Source of the DNA: Bacillota bacterium
GTDB taxonomy: Bacteria > Bacillota > Sulfobacillia > JAJZYS01 > JAJYTV01
Length of the DNA: 6,359 bases
Direction of reading: 5' to 3'
Assembly (NCBI GenBank): GCA_021786135.1
Contig: JAJYNV010000249.1
Location: 1-6,359, forward strand
Part shown: piece by piece, positions 1-5,498 of the stretch
How the letters are laid out: every line of letters begins with the position of its first letter
Numbering within the stretch: the stretch's first letter is position 1
Program-made: the position numbers and the translations under genes
Notes under the pieces: model-generated
Told to the model about the DNA's origin: nothing
The model's input: only the letters and a program-made list of their open reading frames with translations
Databases searched by the model: none

Positions 1-21
1 CAACGCCTGTGGCTCCCTTGT

Positions 22-39
22 CCGCTCCTTCCGCTCCTT
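22..39. repeat. Two exact tandem copies of a 9-base purine/pyrimidine repeat
   Basis: CCGCTCCTT occurs twice back to back (22-30 and 31-39), flanked by related CCTTG stretches. Read on the minus strand it gives AAGGAGCGG twice, just after the stop of the quinone reductase gene. AAGGAG is a good Shine-Dalgarno sequence, so this purine-rich stretch may serve a further minus-strand gene beyond the left edge of the window. That is inference; the repeat itself is directly visible. Confidence 0.5.
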
Positions 40-47
40 GTCCTTCC

Positions 48-704
48 TCAGAGCATGGTTCGCATGTCCTGCGCGTGGACGTCCCCGCCGCAGATTTCCG
101 ATAGTCGCAGCGCATACCGACGGAAGGCCGTCTCCCGCTCGATGACGGTCGCCGTAGCTGGGACAAAGAAGAATATGGGCTCCAGTACTTCCAGGTTGGG
201 CAATCTCAGTGCGTTTGAGATCACCGGATGAAGTTCGGCCTTGATCCGCTCGGCGCATTCTGCATATGCGTCGCATGGCGATGCCGTCACCGAGAGAAGT
301 GCCTTGCGCCCCGAAAGGCCCTCTACCCCGGATCCATAGACAACGCCGGACACAAACACGCGATCAAGCCAACCCTTGAGGATGGCGGGCATCGCACCCC
401 ACCAGAGTGGAAACTGAAAAATGACCAGTTCTGCCCAAAAGAGTTTCTCGATCTCCGCCGAGACCTCGGTGGAAAGGGTGCCCGTCTCCACGGCATGGCG
501 CTGCTCTCGTTGCAAGCGGAAATGAACCGGATCGGCACGTGAGGGAAACTGTGCCGGATGTGCAACCGGATCAAATTTCATCCCATAGAGATCGGATGTC
601 CGCACTTGGTGTCCGGCATAAGTCAGGGTATCGGCAGCGAAGTCTCGCAGTGCTGCATTGAACGATTTGGAATCGGGATGTGCCAACACGATCAGCACGT
701 TCAA
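48..704 (-). CDS. NAD(P)H-dependent quinone reductase, flavodoxin-fold (NQO1/MdaB/KefF-like)
   Basis: Predicted cytoplasmic flavoprotein of 218 residues, a normal length for the Flavodoxin_2 family, whose members carry out two-electron reduction of quinones and similar electrophiles using NAD(P)H and FMN or FAD. The N-terminal beta strand and phosphate-binding loop (residues 3-19, with AHPDSKSFNAAL) and the family signature FPLWWGAMPAILKGWLDRVF (98-117) are both present. An aromatic or glycine stretch (around VVYGSG, 121-126) follows, as in relatives. The start is a TTG at 704; no in-frame ATG lies nearby, and GGAG at 716-713 stands 8 bases upstream. The gene lies 54 bases downstream of the MBL-fold gene on the same strand and is probably its operon partner. 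The substrate cannot be told; azoreductase or nitroreductase-like activity is possible. There is no signal peptide or membrane segment. Confidence 0.9.
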   Translation of the reverse strand: MNVLIVLAHPDSKSFNAALRDFAADTLTYAGHQVRTSDLYGMKFDPVAHPAQFPSRADPVHFRLQREQRHAVETGTLSTEVSAEIEKLFWAELVIFQFPLWWGAMPAILKGWLDRVFVSGVVYGSGVEGLSGRKALLSVTASPCDAYAECAERIKAELHPVISNALRLPNLEVLEPIFFFVPATATVIERETAFRRYALRLSEICGGDVHAQDMRTML

Positions 705-758
705 GTCATCATCTCCAGCCGCTGCAGTCCGAAGAGAGGTCGTAGCTTCTTACATCGT

Positions 759-1706
759 TTAGGCACCATGCGCCACCGAAGTCAGGTGGCTGATGTTCCA
801 TTCGTAGACGTGGCCAGAGCCCCACCCCTTGAATGGAGCAGGAATGCTCTTAGCAAACTCCATAGGATTGTCGCCTCTTTGCATACAGACCGAAGCCGCC
901 TCCTGGACCTTCAGAAGGTACTGCATGGTTTCGGCGACCGCCTGTCCCCTAGTTACATTTCCGTGCCCTGGAACGATCGTGTCGGTGTCCAGTCGCGAGA
1001 ATCTTTCCAGTATGGAGTACCAGGCACTTATGCTTCCGGATCCGACCCACGCGTGGCGCCGACTGGCGACGAGGTCGCCCATGAACGCCACACTGTCCGA
1101 AGGCAGGTAGACAAAGGCGTCGCCACCGGAATGTCCTCCCCCGTAGCACAGGACCTCAACGCTCCTCTGCGATCCGTGCAACAGGAGGCGCTCTGCGAAG
1201 GTGACCTCGGGATGATGGAGCCTGGCCGCCTTCAGGTTCTTCAGCAGCTCTTGGTTTTCGAGAATCTCGATATCCAGTGCCTGGACGATACGTTGATCAG
1301 TCTGTCGCTCTTGCTGCTCCCTGAGTTCACGCAGATGTTGTGCGAATCCAGAATCTAGATCTTCGCGTCGTAGGCTGACTTCCGAGTCGAGCATCGTTGC
1401 GCGGGTGCTCTCCGTGGCAATGATGTGAGCCCTGGCAAATACTTCGGCCCCGAGAATGTGGTCCCAATGGCCATGGGTAAGAACGACGTATGATGGACTT
1501 CTACCCGTCAGGGTGACGGCTGCCGACAGGAGATCAGAGGCTGCCCCGGGACTGGCGCAGCTGTCGACTACCAGCGTGACTCCGCCCAGGTCCACAATGC
1601 CGGAGTTGCTCCATGCGCCCATGCCCGGCGTCGCGATCGCAGCGAAAACCCCTGCGCGAACTTCCTCAATCCGGAAGTAAGGTGAGCGACTCCATTTGTC
1701 CTCCAA
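759..1706 (-). CDS. MBL-fold (metallo-beta-lactamase superfamily) metallohydrolase
   Basis: Predicted soluble hydrolase of 315 residues with a complete set of MBL metal ligands: HGHWDH at 78-83, His192 in GGGHSGGD, Asp211 in FMGDLV, and His248 in VPGHG. A dinuclear zinc (or iron) site is therefore likely intact. The segment between the first and second motifs (about 95-180) is long, helical and Glu/Gln/Arg-rich, and a C-terminal helical part follows the last ligand. The superfamily covers beta-lactamases, glyoxalase II, lactonases and other esterases; the sequence does not let me choose among them, and no secretion signal is visible. The start is taken as TTG 1706, with a G-rich run about 8 bases upstream; it is uncertain, because no ATG or GTG is available in frame nearby. 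The first gene of a probable two-gene unit with the quinone reductase, it is divergent from the HxlR-family regulator. Confidence 0.88.
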   Translation of the reverse strand: MEDKWSRSPYFRIEEVRAGVFAAIATPGMGAWSNSGIVDLGGVTLVVDSCASPGAASDLLSAAVTLTGRSPSYVVLTHGHWDHILGAEVFARAHIIATESTRATMLDSEVSLRREDLDSGFAQHLRELREQQERQTDQRIVQALDIEILENQELLKNLKAARLHHPEVTFAERLLLHGSQRSVEVLCYGGGHSGGDAFVYLPSDSVAFMGDLVASRRHAWVGSGSISAWYSILERFSRLDTDTIVPGHGNVTRGQAVAETMQYLLKVQEAASVCMQRGDNPMEFAKSIPAPFKGWGSGHVYEWNISHLTSVAHGA

Positions 1707-1822
1707 GTACCCATCCCCCCAGCGACGTGTTGAACGAGTAGAATTGTAGTGGAGCCTGCCTTGAAACAGGAGAACGCACTTTCAGGTGCCATGGTTCCCT
1801 GAAGGAAACGTGGGGTGAGAGC
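1707..1822. promoter_or_regulatory. Divergent intergenic region between MBL gene and hxlR-type gene, with candidate minus-strand -10 and inverted repeats
   Basis: This 116-base spacer must hold promoters for both divergent genes. On the minus strand TACAAT (1748-1743, five of six to TATAAT) lies about 37 bases before the MBL start; no convincing -35 stands 17 bases upstream, which would fit a regulated promoter. Candidate operator half-sites are TGAAA (1762-1766) with TTTCA (1780-1784), and TTCC (1795-1798) with GGAA (1804-1807), the latter close before the HxlR-type start. These short inverted repeats could be chance. HxlR proteins usually bind between divergent genes in just this layout. 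Confidence 0.4.
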
Positions 1823-2185
1823 TTGTCCGGCGACGAATTCTGCCCTCTTGAGAGGGTAGTGGACCTAATTGACGGCAAGTGGAAAGTGCTCATTCTTTGG
1901 TACTTGAGAAACGGTTGCTTGCGTTTCTCCCAGCTCCAGCGCAAGATCCCGCAGGCAACTCGTAAGATGCTTACACAGCAACTGCGTCAACTCGAGACGG
2001 CGGGACTGATCAGGCGCGTCGTTTATGCCGAAGTCCCCCCAAGGGTCGAGTATTCACTGACTCAGCAGGGGGAGAGTCTCAAAGAACTCCTGTTGAAGAT
2101 CAACGACTGGGGCGATCTCTACTACGGGCTCGAAGGAGCACGGGTGGAAGACTCACTTCTGAGCCCTTCGTTCCAAAGGGAGTAG
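1823..2185 (+). CDS. HxlR-family winged helix-turn-helix transcriptional regulator
   Basis: Predicted DNA-binding dimer of 120 residues, typical for the family. The HxlR/MarR-like winged helix spans about residues 10-95: the hallmark CPLERVVDLIDGKWKVLILW (7-26), the recognition region FSQLQRKIPQATRKMLTQQL (35-54), then LETAGLIRR and the wing ending in RVEYSLTQQG. Cys7 lies at the position where several family members (YodB/QorR type) carry a redox-sensing Cys; a second Cys is at 32. The start is TTG 1823, preceded by GGGGTGAG; I found no in-frame ATG or GTG upstream, but a rare CTG start at 1799 cannot be excluded. The gene is divergent from the metallohydrolase and quinone reductase genes, so it is likely to control them, perhaps derepressing on quinone or electrophile stress. 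That role is inference from family and layout. It ends in two consecutive TAG codons. Confidence 0.9.
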   Translation: MSGDEFCPLERVVDLIDGKWKVLILWYLRNGCLRFSQLQRKIPQATRKMLTQQLRQLETAGLIRRVVYAEVPPRVEYSLTQQGESLKELLLKINDWGDLYYGLEGARVEDSLLSPSFQRE

Positions 2186-2187
2186 TA

Positions 2188-2203
2188 GTTGACCGCGATC
2201 AAC
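2188..2203. repeat. Inverted repeat GTTGA-N6-TCAAC, possible operator
   Basis: A 16-base dyad (arms 2188-2192 and 2199-2203) starts just after the HxlR-type gene stop and about 190 bases before the TetR-type start. It lacks a following T-run, so it is not a convincing rho-independent terminator. It could be an operator for the TetR-family protein or chance. Confidence 0.3.
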
Positions 2204-2378
2204 CCCGGGGGATTCTTCATCTCCCCTCATTCGCCACAGAAGGAACCGTCCATGCCCCTCTCACTCCCACTGGCGCCATTGAACTCCAGGCACGATGTCC
2301 AGCAGGACCCTTAGGCAAGGACTCTCGCTACAAAAGCTCTTCCGTGGTCACTTGGCGGCGATCATCGACGCGCGGCTT

Positions 2379-2384
2379 GGAGGA
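2379..2384 (+). promoter_or_regulatory. Strong ribosome binding site that decides the TTG start of the TetR-type gene
   Basis: GGAGGA lies 6 bases before TTG 2391. The only upstream in-frame ATG (2295) would add 32 residues with no family likeness and has no comparable Shine-Dalgarno. The TTG also places the repressor N-terminus (ARTAEKRERSR) where TetR proteins normally begin. Confidence 0.75.
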
Positions 2385-2390
2385 ATCACT

Positions 2391-3005
2391 TTGGCGCGCA
2401 CGGCCGAAAAACGAGAGCGGAGCCGCCACGAAAAGCGGAATCTGATCTTGCAAACCGCACAATCGCTGTTTTCTGAAAATGGTTACGCTGCCACGACTAT
2501 TGCGGATGTTGCCAAATCAGCCGGCGTAAGTTTCGGGAGCGTCTTTAGCTACTTTGAGAGCAAGGAGGCGCTGTTCAAGCAGTCGCTTCTCGAGCCGCTT
2601 GAGCAGAATAAGTCGATATTCCTCAGGTTTACTACGTTAGAAACTCCATCAGAAACCGTACAGGCCCTGATCCGAATTCACATGGAGTTTGTAGCTCGAA
2701 ATGCTGCCTTCTTGCGCATTATCCAGCAGGTAATCGCCCAAAGAGCGCAGTTTCCGGACTTGTTCGAGGAACTGGACAGGTTCAACCATGAATTTCAGGA
2801 CGCCCTGTGCCCGATCATTCTGCAGGGCCAGGAAATGGGAGAGTTCAGCTCCGGCGATCCCAACCTCGTGGCAACCTCTTACCTGAGCTTTCTAATCGGC
2901 CTCCGCCTGGCGTACGCGGATCCTCCCGGACACCCGCTGTGGACGGGGATGATGGTCATGGCCTACCGTCTGTTCGGCCCGACAGCGGGATCTGGCAATT
3001 CATAA
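2391..3005 (+). CDS. TetR/AcrR-family transcriptional repressor
   Basis: Predicted 204-residue ligand-responsive DNA-binding protein, the usual length for the family. After a basic N-terminal arm, the TetR_N helix-turn-helix covers about residues 15-63: IL..AQSLFSENGYAATTI, then DVAKSAGVSFGSVFSYFESK (39-58), which matches the family signature of GVS followed by an aromatic-aromatic-F.SKE motif. The remaining roughly 140 residues are all-helical, as expected for the variable ligand-binding and dimerisation domain, which does not reveal the ligand. The start is TTG 2391, chosen because of the preceding GGAGGA. The gene follows the HxlR-type gene on the same strand with a 205-base gap that holds a dyad but no clear promoter. 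It might regulate the same detoxification module or itself; neither can be shown here. Confidence 0.92.
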   Translation: MARTAEKRERSRHEKRNLILQTAQSLFSENGYAATTIADVAKSAGVSFGSVFSYFESKEALFKQSLLEPLEQNKSIFLRFTTLETPSETVQALIRIHMEFVARNAAFLRIIQQVIAQRAQFPDLFEELDRFNHEFQDALCPIILQGQEMGEFSSGDPNLVATSYLSFLIGLRLAYADPPGHPLWTGMMVMAYRLFGPTAGSGNS

Positions 3006-3102
3006 CGCAAAGTCGGCTAACGCCACGAATCCCTGTTCCGGTACGTAGCGTCTATGTATGACTTGATACGTTGTTTGTTGCTGTGCTACCGAGGTGGTAC
3101 CC

Positions 3103-3273
3103 GTGGCATCCATGTCTCGTGTCGGGCCAAAAGGGCAAGTTGTCCTCCCGAAGGAGCTACGCGATGAGCTTCGCACCATGCCCGGGGACAAGGTGACCTT
3201 CACCCTCGAAGAGGGTAGGCTAGTTCTCTTGCCTATCAAGGCAAAGACCGCCTCCGAATTAGGGGTCTCCTGA
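3103..3273 (+). CDS. Small AbrB/MazE/SpoVT-type swapped-hairpin DNA-binding protein (orphan antitoxin-like)
   Basis: Predicted 56-residue protein with one SpoVT/AbrB domain at about residues 5-44: VGPKGQVVLPKELRDEL, then MPGDKVTFTLEEGRLVLLP. The VGPKGQVVLP start and the PGDKV...GRLVL ending are family hallmarks. Such domains form domain-swapped dimers that bind DNA and often act as the antitoxin of VapBC or MazEF pairs. The GTG start at 3103 has GAGGTGG (3091-3097) 5 bases upstream; the in-frame ATG 3112 is an alternative giving 53 residues. No toxin gene is next to it: upstream is the TetR-type gene, and downstream the group II intron remnant begins after 56 bases. A partner may have been lost or displaced, or the protein may be a stand-alone regulator. 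Confidence 0.85.
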   Translation: MASMSRVGPKGQVVLPKELRDELRTMPGDKVTFTLEEGRLVLLPIKAKTASELGVS

Positions 3274-3329
3274 CCCGTTGCCAGCCGCTCTTTGTTTGCC
3301 ACATATTATCACGCGTGCAGTTTGCGGCA

Positions 3330-3402
3330 ATCGGATAGAGGGGGGCGTCACGCCCCCGCCCTCCCACACCGCTGTACGTGCCGTTCGGCATACGCCGGTT
3401 CA
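3330..3402 (-). ncRNA. Group II intron domains V and VI (catalytic hairpin and branch-point hairpin)
   Basis: Domain V lies at about 3399-3368: arms ACCG and CGGT close a hairpin with GTATGCCG against CGGCACGTAC around a short loop. This is the shape of the intron catalytic hairpin, though a few pairs next to the terminal helix look weakened (GC facing AG). The GTGGGAGG linker leads to domain VI, whose stem GGGGGCG/CGCCCCC (3357-3351 with 3347-3341) has a 3-base loop. The stem is followed by CTCTATCCGAT with a plausible branch-point A. Class assignment is not attempted with confidence; a class C-like type is possible. Confidence 0.75.
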
Positions 3403-3440
3403 TCGAGAAGCCGTCAGGGTATCGAACCGTTCGGCTAGAC

Positions 3441-4092
3441 TCACGAGCCCTGGGCACGCCAATAAGCCGGGCCCAGGGCTCGGTTCATTGGGCCGCTGGC
3501 CATGCGCCAGTAGCTCTCTCGTGAGAACGCAAACTGCCTCGCCACCCATTCCGGGAAGCCAAGGGCGCGGAGTTCCCGCAGCCTGGTGCGCCCCCGCTTC
3601 CACTGCTTCCAGAGGCACATTCTCAGCCGACGTCGGATCCAACGGTCGAGGTCTTCGTACACGCTTCTGGTCTGGGCCAAGGAGAAGTACGCGATCCAGC
3701 CCGCCAACTGAGTGTTCAGGGCGCGAATACGCGCCTCCATGCTCCACCCTTTGCTGCGCGACGTGGCTTCACGCACCCGATCCTTGGGTCGGTCCAGCGC
3801 CTTGCGTGACACTCGCACGCGTGTGCCCTTGCGCCGGTAGAAGCTGAACCCGAGGAACGTGCAATCAATTCCAGGGCTGGTCCACCATGCTCTTGTGCTC
3901 GTTCACCTTGAGTCCCAGCCGTCCTTCCACGAAGCGGCGGACGCTGGCCATCACACGGTCTCCGGCGCTGCGGCTGCGCACATAGATGTTCACATCGTCG
4001 GCGTAGCGGCAGAATCGCAGCCCACGAGTGGTTAGTTCCCGATCCAGGTCGTCGAGCATGATATTTCCCAATAGGGGTGAGAGCGGCCCGCC
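3441..4092 (-). pseudogene. ltrA: Group II intron reverse transcriptase/maturase, truncated and frameshifted
   Basis: Two minus-strand reading frames together give the C-terminal half of an intron-encoded protein. The first (4092-3865) has GGPLSPLLGNIMLDDLDREL, the catalytic FCRYADDVNIYV and LGLKVNEHKSMVDQPW. The second (about 3857-3441) continues with FLGFSFYRRKG and the X/maturase domain, including WKRGRTRLRELRALG and ESYWRMASGP...ALGPAYWRAQG. Relatives have three residues between PW and FLGF; here 13 bases stand in place of 9, adding a TGA (3867-3865) and shifting the frame. The first half of the RT is absent at the 4092 breakpoint. The protein cannot be functional; full-length relatives have roughly 400 residues or more. 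Confidence 0.92.
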
Positions 4093-4119
4093 TTATGTGC
4101 AGCGGAACGTTATGCGAAG
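4093..4119. repeat. Direct repeat pair TTATGTGCAG / TTATGCGAAG at the intron breakpoint
   Basis: TTATGTGCAG (4093-4102) and TTATGCGAAG (4110-4119) share 8 of 10 bases, with starts 17 bases apart. The first copy begins at the base where group II intron homology stops. Such placement suggests the end of an inserted element or a recombinase target. I found no second inverted copy elsewhere in the window, so the type of element is unknown. Confidence 0.5.
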
Positions 4120-4328
4120 TAAACGCCTGAAGGCCGCGACGTGTAGGCGCTTGAGGGGTCTAGGTCGCCGGGATCCTGTGCGCGCATGGCCCCGTCCAGC
4201 ATTTCGAACGTCAGCACCGTCACCGTCCGGATCTGCTCGCACCGCACCTCGGCCTCCGCAACGCGCGCCTGTGGGCAATTGAGACCGAACGGCGGCCTGC
4301 CAGGGCCCCGTCCGTGCTCGGGCACCAC
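4110..4328 (-). CDS. Possible small hypothetical protein of 72 residues; low confidence
   Basis: A GTG start (4328, or a second GTG at 4325) follows a good purine-rich Shine-Dalgarno, GGGAGGGGG, by 4 to 7 bases. The product has a Gly/Pro/Arg-rich N-terminus (GRGPGRPPFG) and a helical middle (QARVAEAEVRCEQIRTVTVL, FEMLDGAMRAQD). I do not recognise a family. Its stop codon falls inside the TTATGCGAAG repeat at the breakpoint, so the C-terminus may be artificial. The frame stays open upstream of the GTG, so this could equally be the tail of a decayed longer gene. The rest of 4329-4441 shows only competing open frames with no convincing start and no recognisable motif. Confidence 0.3.
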   Translation of the reverse strand: MVPEHGRGPGRPPFGLNCPQARVAEAEVRCEQIRTVTVLTFEMLDGAMRAQDPGDLDPSSAYTSRPSGVYFA

Positions 4329-4441
4329 GAATCCCCCTCCCTCAGCCGGCGCGCTGCCTCCTCCTCGGCCCTGCCGCGCAGCGACCGGAGCCAGTTCGTC
4401 CCACTGCGGCCTCGGTCCTCCCGGCGATCGTCGCCGCGGTC

Positions 4442-4769
4442 TTAGCCGGTGAGAAAGCCTTGGACGGAGATGTCGAAGTCAATCTGAACCCGCTGCAGGC
4501 TGATCGACATGGCGCCCGTACCCGTCGGCGTGATCGCGCCCGCGAGGCAGCCCACGACGCTGGCCCTGGGACCTGTGGTGGTTCGGAAGAGCAGGATCGC
4601 TGTGCCGTCAGCACTGACGCTCATCTCTTCGTCCGACGGCAAGGTGCGCGTCGTCGCATCCTGGTCGACCTCCGACGTCCTGCCGCCATACGCGGCGCGC
4701 CAGTCAGTCTCCGTGGCGTTGCGCCTCCTCGCCGGGGGCTAGGTCGACGCGCACCGTGACGATCGTCAG
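4442..4769 (-). pseudogene. Fifth gene of the small operon, unrecognised and probably frameshifted
   Basis: Two adjoining minus-strand frames look like one broken gene of about 108 codons. The first begins at the stop of the zinc-finger gene (CTG 4769, forming CTGA with its stop, or GTG 4754) and reads TIVTVRVDLAPGEEAQRHGD before TGA at 4706-4704. The second, open from about 4738, reads through ETDWRAAYGG, then EEMSVSADGTAILLFRTT, and ends FDISVQGFLTG at TAA 4444-4442. A single-base change between about 4740 and 4704 would join them. The product would be rich in beta strands, with no motif I know. Alternatively only the second frame is translated, from TTG 4642 as 66 residues. The close coupling to the gene before it supports operon membership. 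Confidence 0.45.
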
Positions 4770-4957
4770 CGGCTCGCCCCGCCGGCACGCACGAGCTCCT
4801 CAAGGCGCCGCGCGACGTCGTCCGCGAGGTACTCGAGGCCGCAACGCTCGCAGCGCTTGACCGGGACGCCTTTCACCAGGACGCGCGGGCCGTCGCCCCA
4901 GCGCGAGAGGTGCTCGACCGTCGTGGCCCTCAGTTCGCCGCCATAGTTGCACCGCAT
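4766..4957 (-). CDS. YgiT-type (MqsA N-terminal-like) zinc-finger protein, lacking one Cys
   Basis: Predicted 63-residue protein of the YgiT-type zinc-finger family, known as the metal-binding half of MqsA and as stand-alone partners in toxin-antitoxin-like pairs. Recognisable parts are the N-terminal MRCNYGGEL, the Gly-rich beta region RVLVKGVPVKRCERCGLEYL (25-44) and a C-terminal helix ADDVARRLEELV. Relatives carry two CxxC pairs; here the second (Cys36, Cys39) is intact but the first reads C-N-Y-G-G, leaving only Cys3, as if one Cys codon had been deleted. The start at ATG 4957 has AGGAGG (4970-4965) 7 bases upstream. The other ATG, at 4963, overlaps the previous stop as ATGA but touches that Shine-Dalgarno. 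It is the fourth gene of the operon; no DUF4258-type toxin, the usual partner, is seen. Confidence 0.75.
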   Translation of the reverse strand: MRCNYGGELRATTVEHLSRWGDGPRVLVKGVPVKRCERCGLEYLADDVARRLEELVRAGGASR

Positions 4958-4959
4958 GC

Positions 4960-5178
4960 TCATCCCTCCTGGGGCGCATCCTTGGTGGATGCCCGCGCCT
5001 GACGCCCGCGAGACCACGCGAGCACGTCGGCCCAAAGCCAGACCTTCGATGCACCGATGCGCCCTAGAGCATCGGGAAAACCGTACTTCGGATCCGCAGC
5101 CCACTGCCGCACGCGCTCTCTGGAGACGCCCAGGCGACGCCCGATTTCGCCTCCGGATACCAGGTCCTCCGGGGTCAT
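4960..5178 (-). CDS. Helix-turn-helix DNA-binding protein, AlpA/MerR-like (excisionase-type fold)
   Basis: Predicted 72-residue protein with one small winged helix-turn-helix: DLVSGGEIGRRLGVSRERVRQWA at residues 5-27, followed by a wing and helix around VWLWADVLAWSRG (46-58). This layout (EIG..LGVSR.RV.QW, then a short basic linker and W..ADV..W) is common in small actinobacterial and phage regulators related to MerR/AlpA or excisionase DNA-binding domains. The tail, about 60-72, is basic then acidic and probably disordered. The ATG start at 5178 overlaps the previous stop as ATGA. As the only clear DNA-binding protein of the operon, it is the best candidate to bind the palindromes at the promoter (inference). 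It could alternatively act as a directionality factor, but no integrase is present in the window. Confidence 0.8.
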   Translation of the reverse strand: MTPEDLVSGGEIGRRLGVSRERVRQWAADPKYGFPDALGRIGASKVWLWADVLAWSRGRQARASTKDAPQEG

Positions 5179-5498
5179 ATCGCCGCGGCCGCCTCCTCGT
5201 GCTCCTCATGGACCTCGATCTCGACGATCCGCACGTCGTCGGGCACCAGGGCCACCAACAGTGCCCTCCGGAACGCATAGCCTGCGACATCGGCGGCCAT
5301 CTGCGCGTCGGCCGCGGTGACGCAGAAGGTGGCCCCGAGGATTCCCGTTGCGGCATTCTGACCAGTGACGGGTCCTGTCAGGCGTCCCTGCGCGGCCAGG
5401 TGCTCGAGCGCCGTGAGCAGACGGTCACCCAGGAGTTCGTCGGCCGTGAGGGCACCCACCTGAGCGCCCACGTGTACGGTGTACTCCATCTCCGTCAT
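5175..5498 (-). CDS. Small alpha/beta protein, predicted ferredoxin-like (beta-alpha-beta-beta-alpha-beta) fold
   Basis: Predicted 107-residue acidic cytoplasmic protein. The apparent order is beta (EYTVHVGAQ, 5-13), long helix (ADELLGDRLLTALEHLAAQG, 19-38), two strands (about 41-61, ending ILGATFCVTA), second helix (DAQMAADVAGYAFRRALLVAL, 64-84), final strand (DVRIVEIEVHEEH) and an Ala-rich tail. This resembles small proteins that I associate with HicA-like and helix-turn-helix genes in actinobacterial accessory regions, but I cannot name a family. The start is ATG 5498, overlapping the upstream stop as ATGA; ATG 5489, 9 bases after AAGGGAG, is an equally good choice giving 104 residues. The frame remains open far upstream, where it runs into the IstA scrap, but that extension is not credible. 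If the system is toxin-antitoxin-like, this may be the neutralising partner (inference). Confidence 0.7.
   Translation of the reverse strand: MTEMEYTVHVGAQVGALTADELLGDRLLTALEHLAAQGRLTGPVTGQNAATGILGATFCVTAADAQMAADVAGYAFRRALLVALVPDDVRIVEIEVHEEHEEAAAAI

Larger units (their letters stand above)
3330..4092 (-). mobile_element. Group II intron, 5'-truncated remnant (3' half with RT/maturase remnant and domains V-VI)
   Basis: On the minus strand the remnant runs from inside the reverse transcriptase domain (4092) to the intron 3' end near 3330, which has the typical ending CTATCCGAT. The order RT remnant, maturase domain, domain V, domain VI matches bacterial group II introns. Everything upstream of the RT motif GGPLSPLL is missing, including domains I to III, the start of domain IV and the RT N-terminus. 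The element therefore cannot splice or move by itself. The breakpoint at 4092/4093 is sharp: the expected CAG codon before GGC is replaced by TAA, and the sequence then changes character. Confidence 0.88.

Noticed and set aside
558..1358. Plus-strand open frame of 266 codons
   Set aside because: It is antisense to the clear quinone reductase and MBL-fold genes, has no family motifs, and is explained as a shadow of their codon bias.
2295..2390. ATG 2295 as start of the TetR-type gene
   Set aside because: The extra 32 residues have no family likeness and no ribosome binding site, whereas TTG 2391 follows GGAGGA at ideal spacing.
3278..3847. Plus-strand open frame of 189 codons
   Set aside because: It is antisense to the maturase domain and domains V-VI of the group II intron, without any recognisable protein feature.
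4093..4130. Integron attC site at the intron breakpoint
   Set aside because: GTTATGC loosely resembles a core site, but the paired core and the imperfect inverted-repeat structure of attC are lacking.
4958..5356. Long N-terminal extension of the zinc-finger protein to 5356
   Set aside because: It overlaps the helix-turn-helix gene and the alpha/beta gene out of frame; the added residues are low-complexity Arg/Pro/Ser, and AGGAGG marks the internal start.
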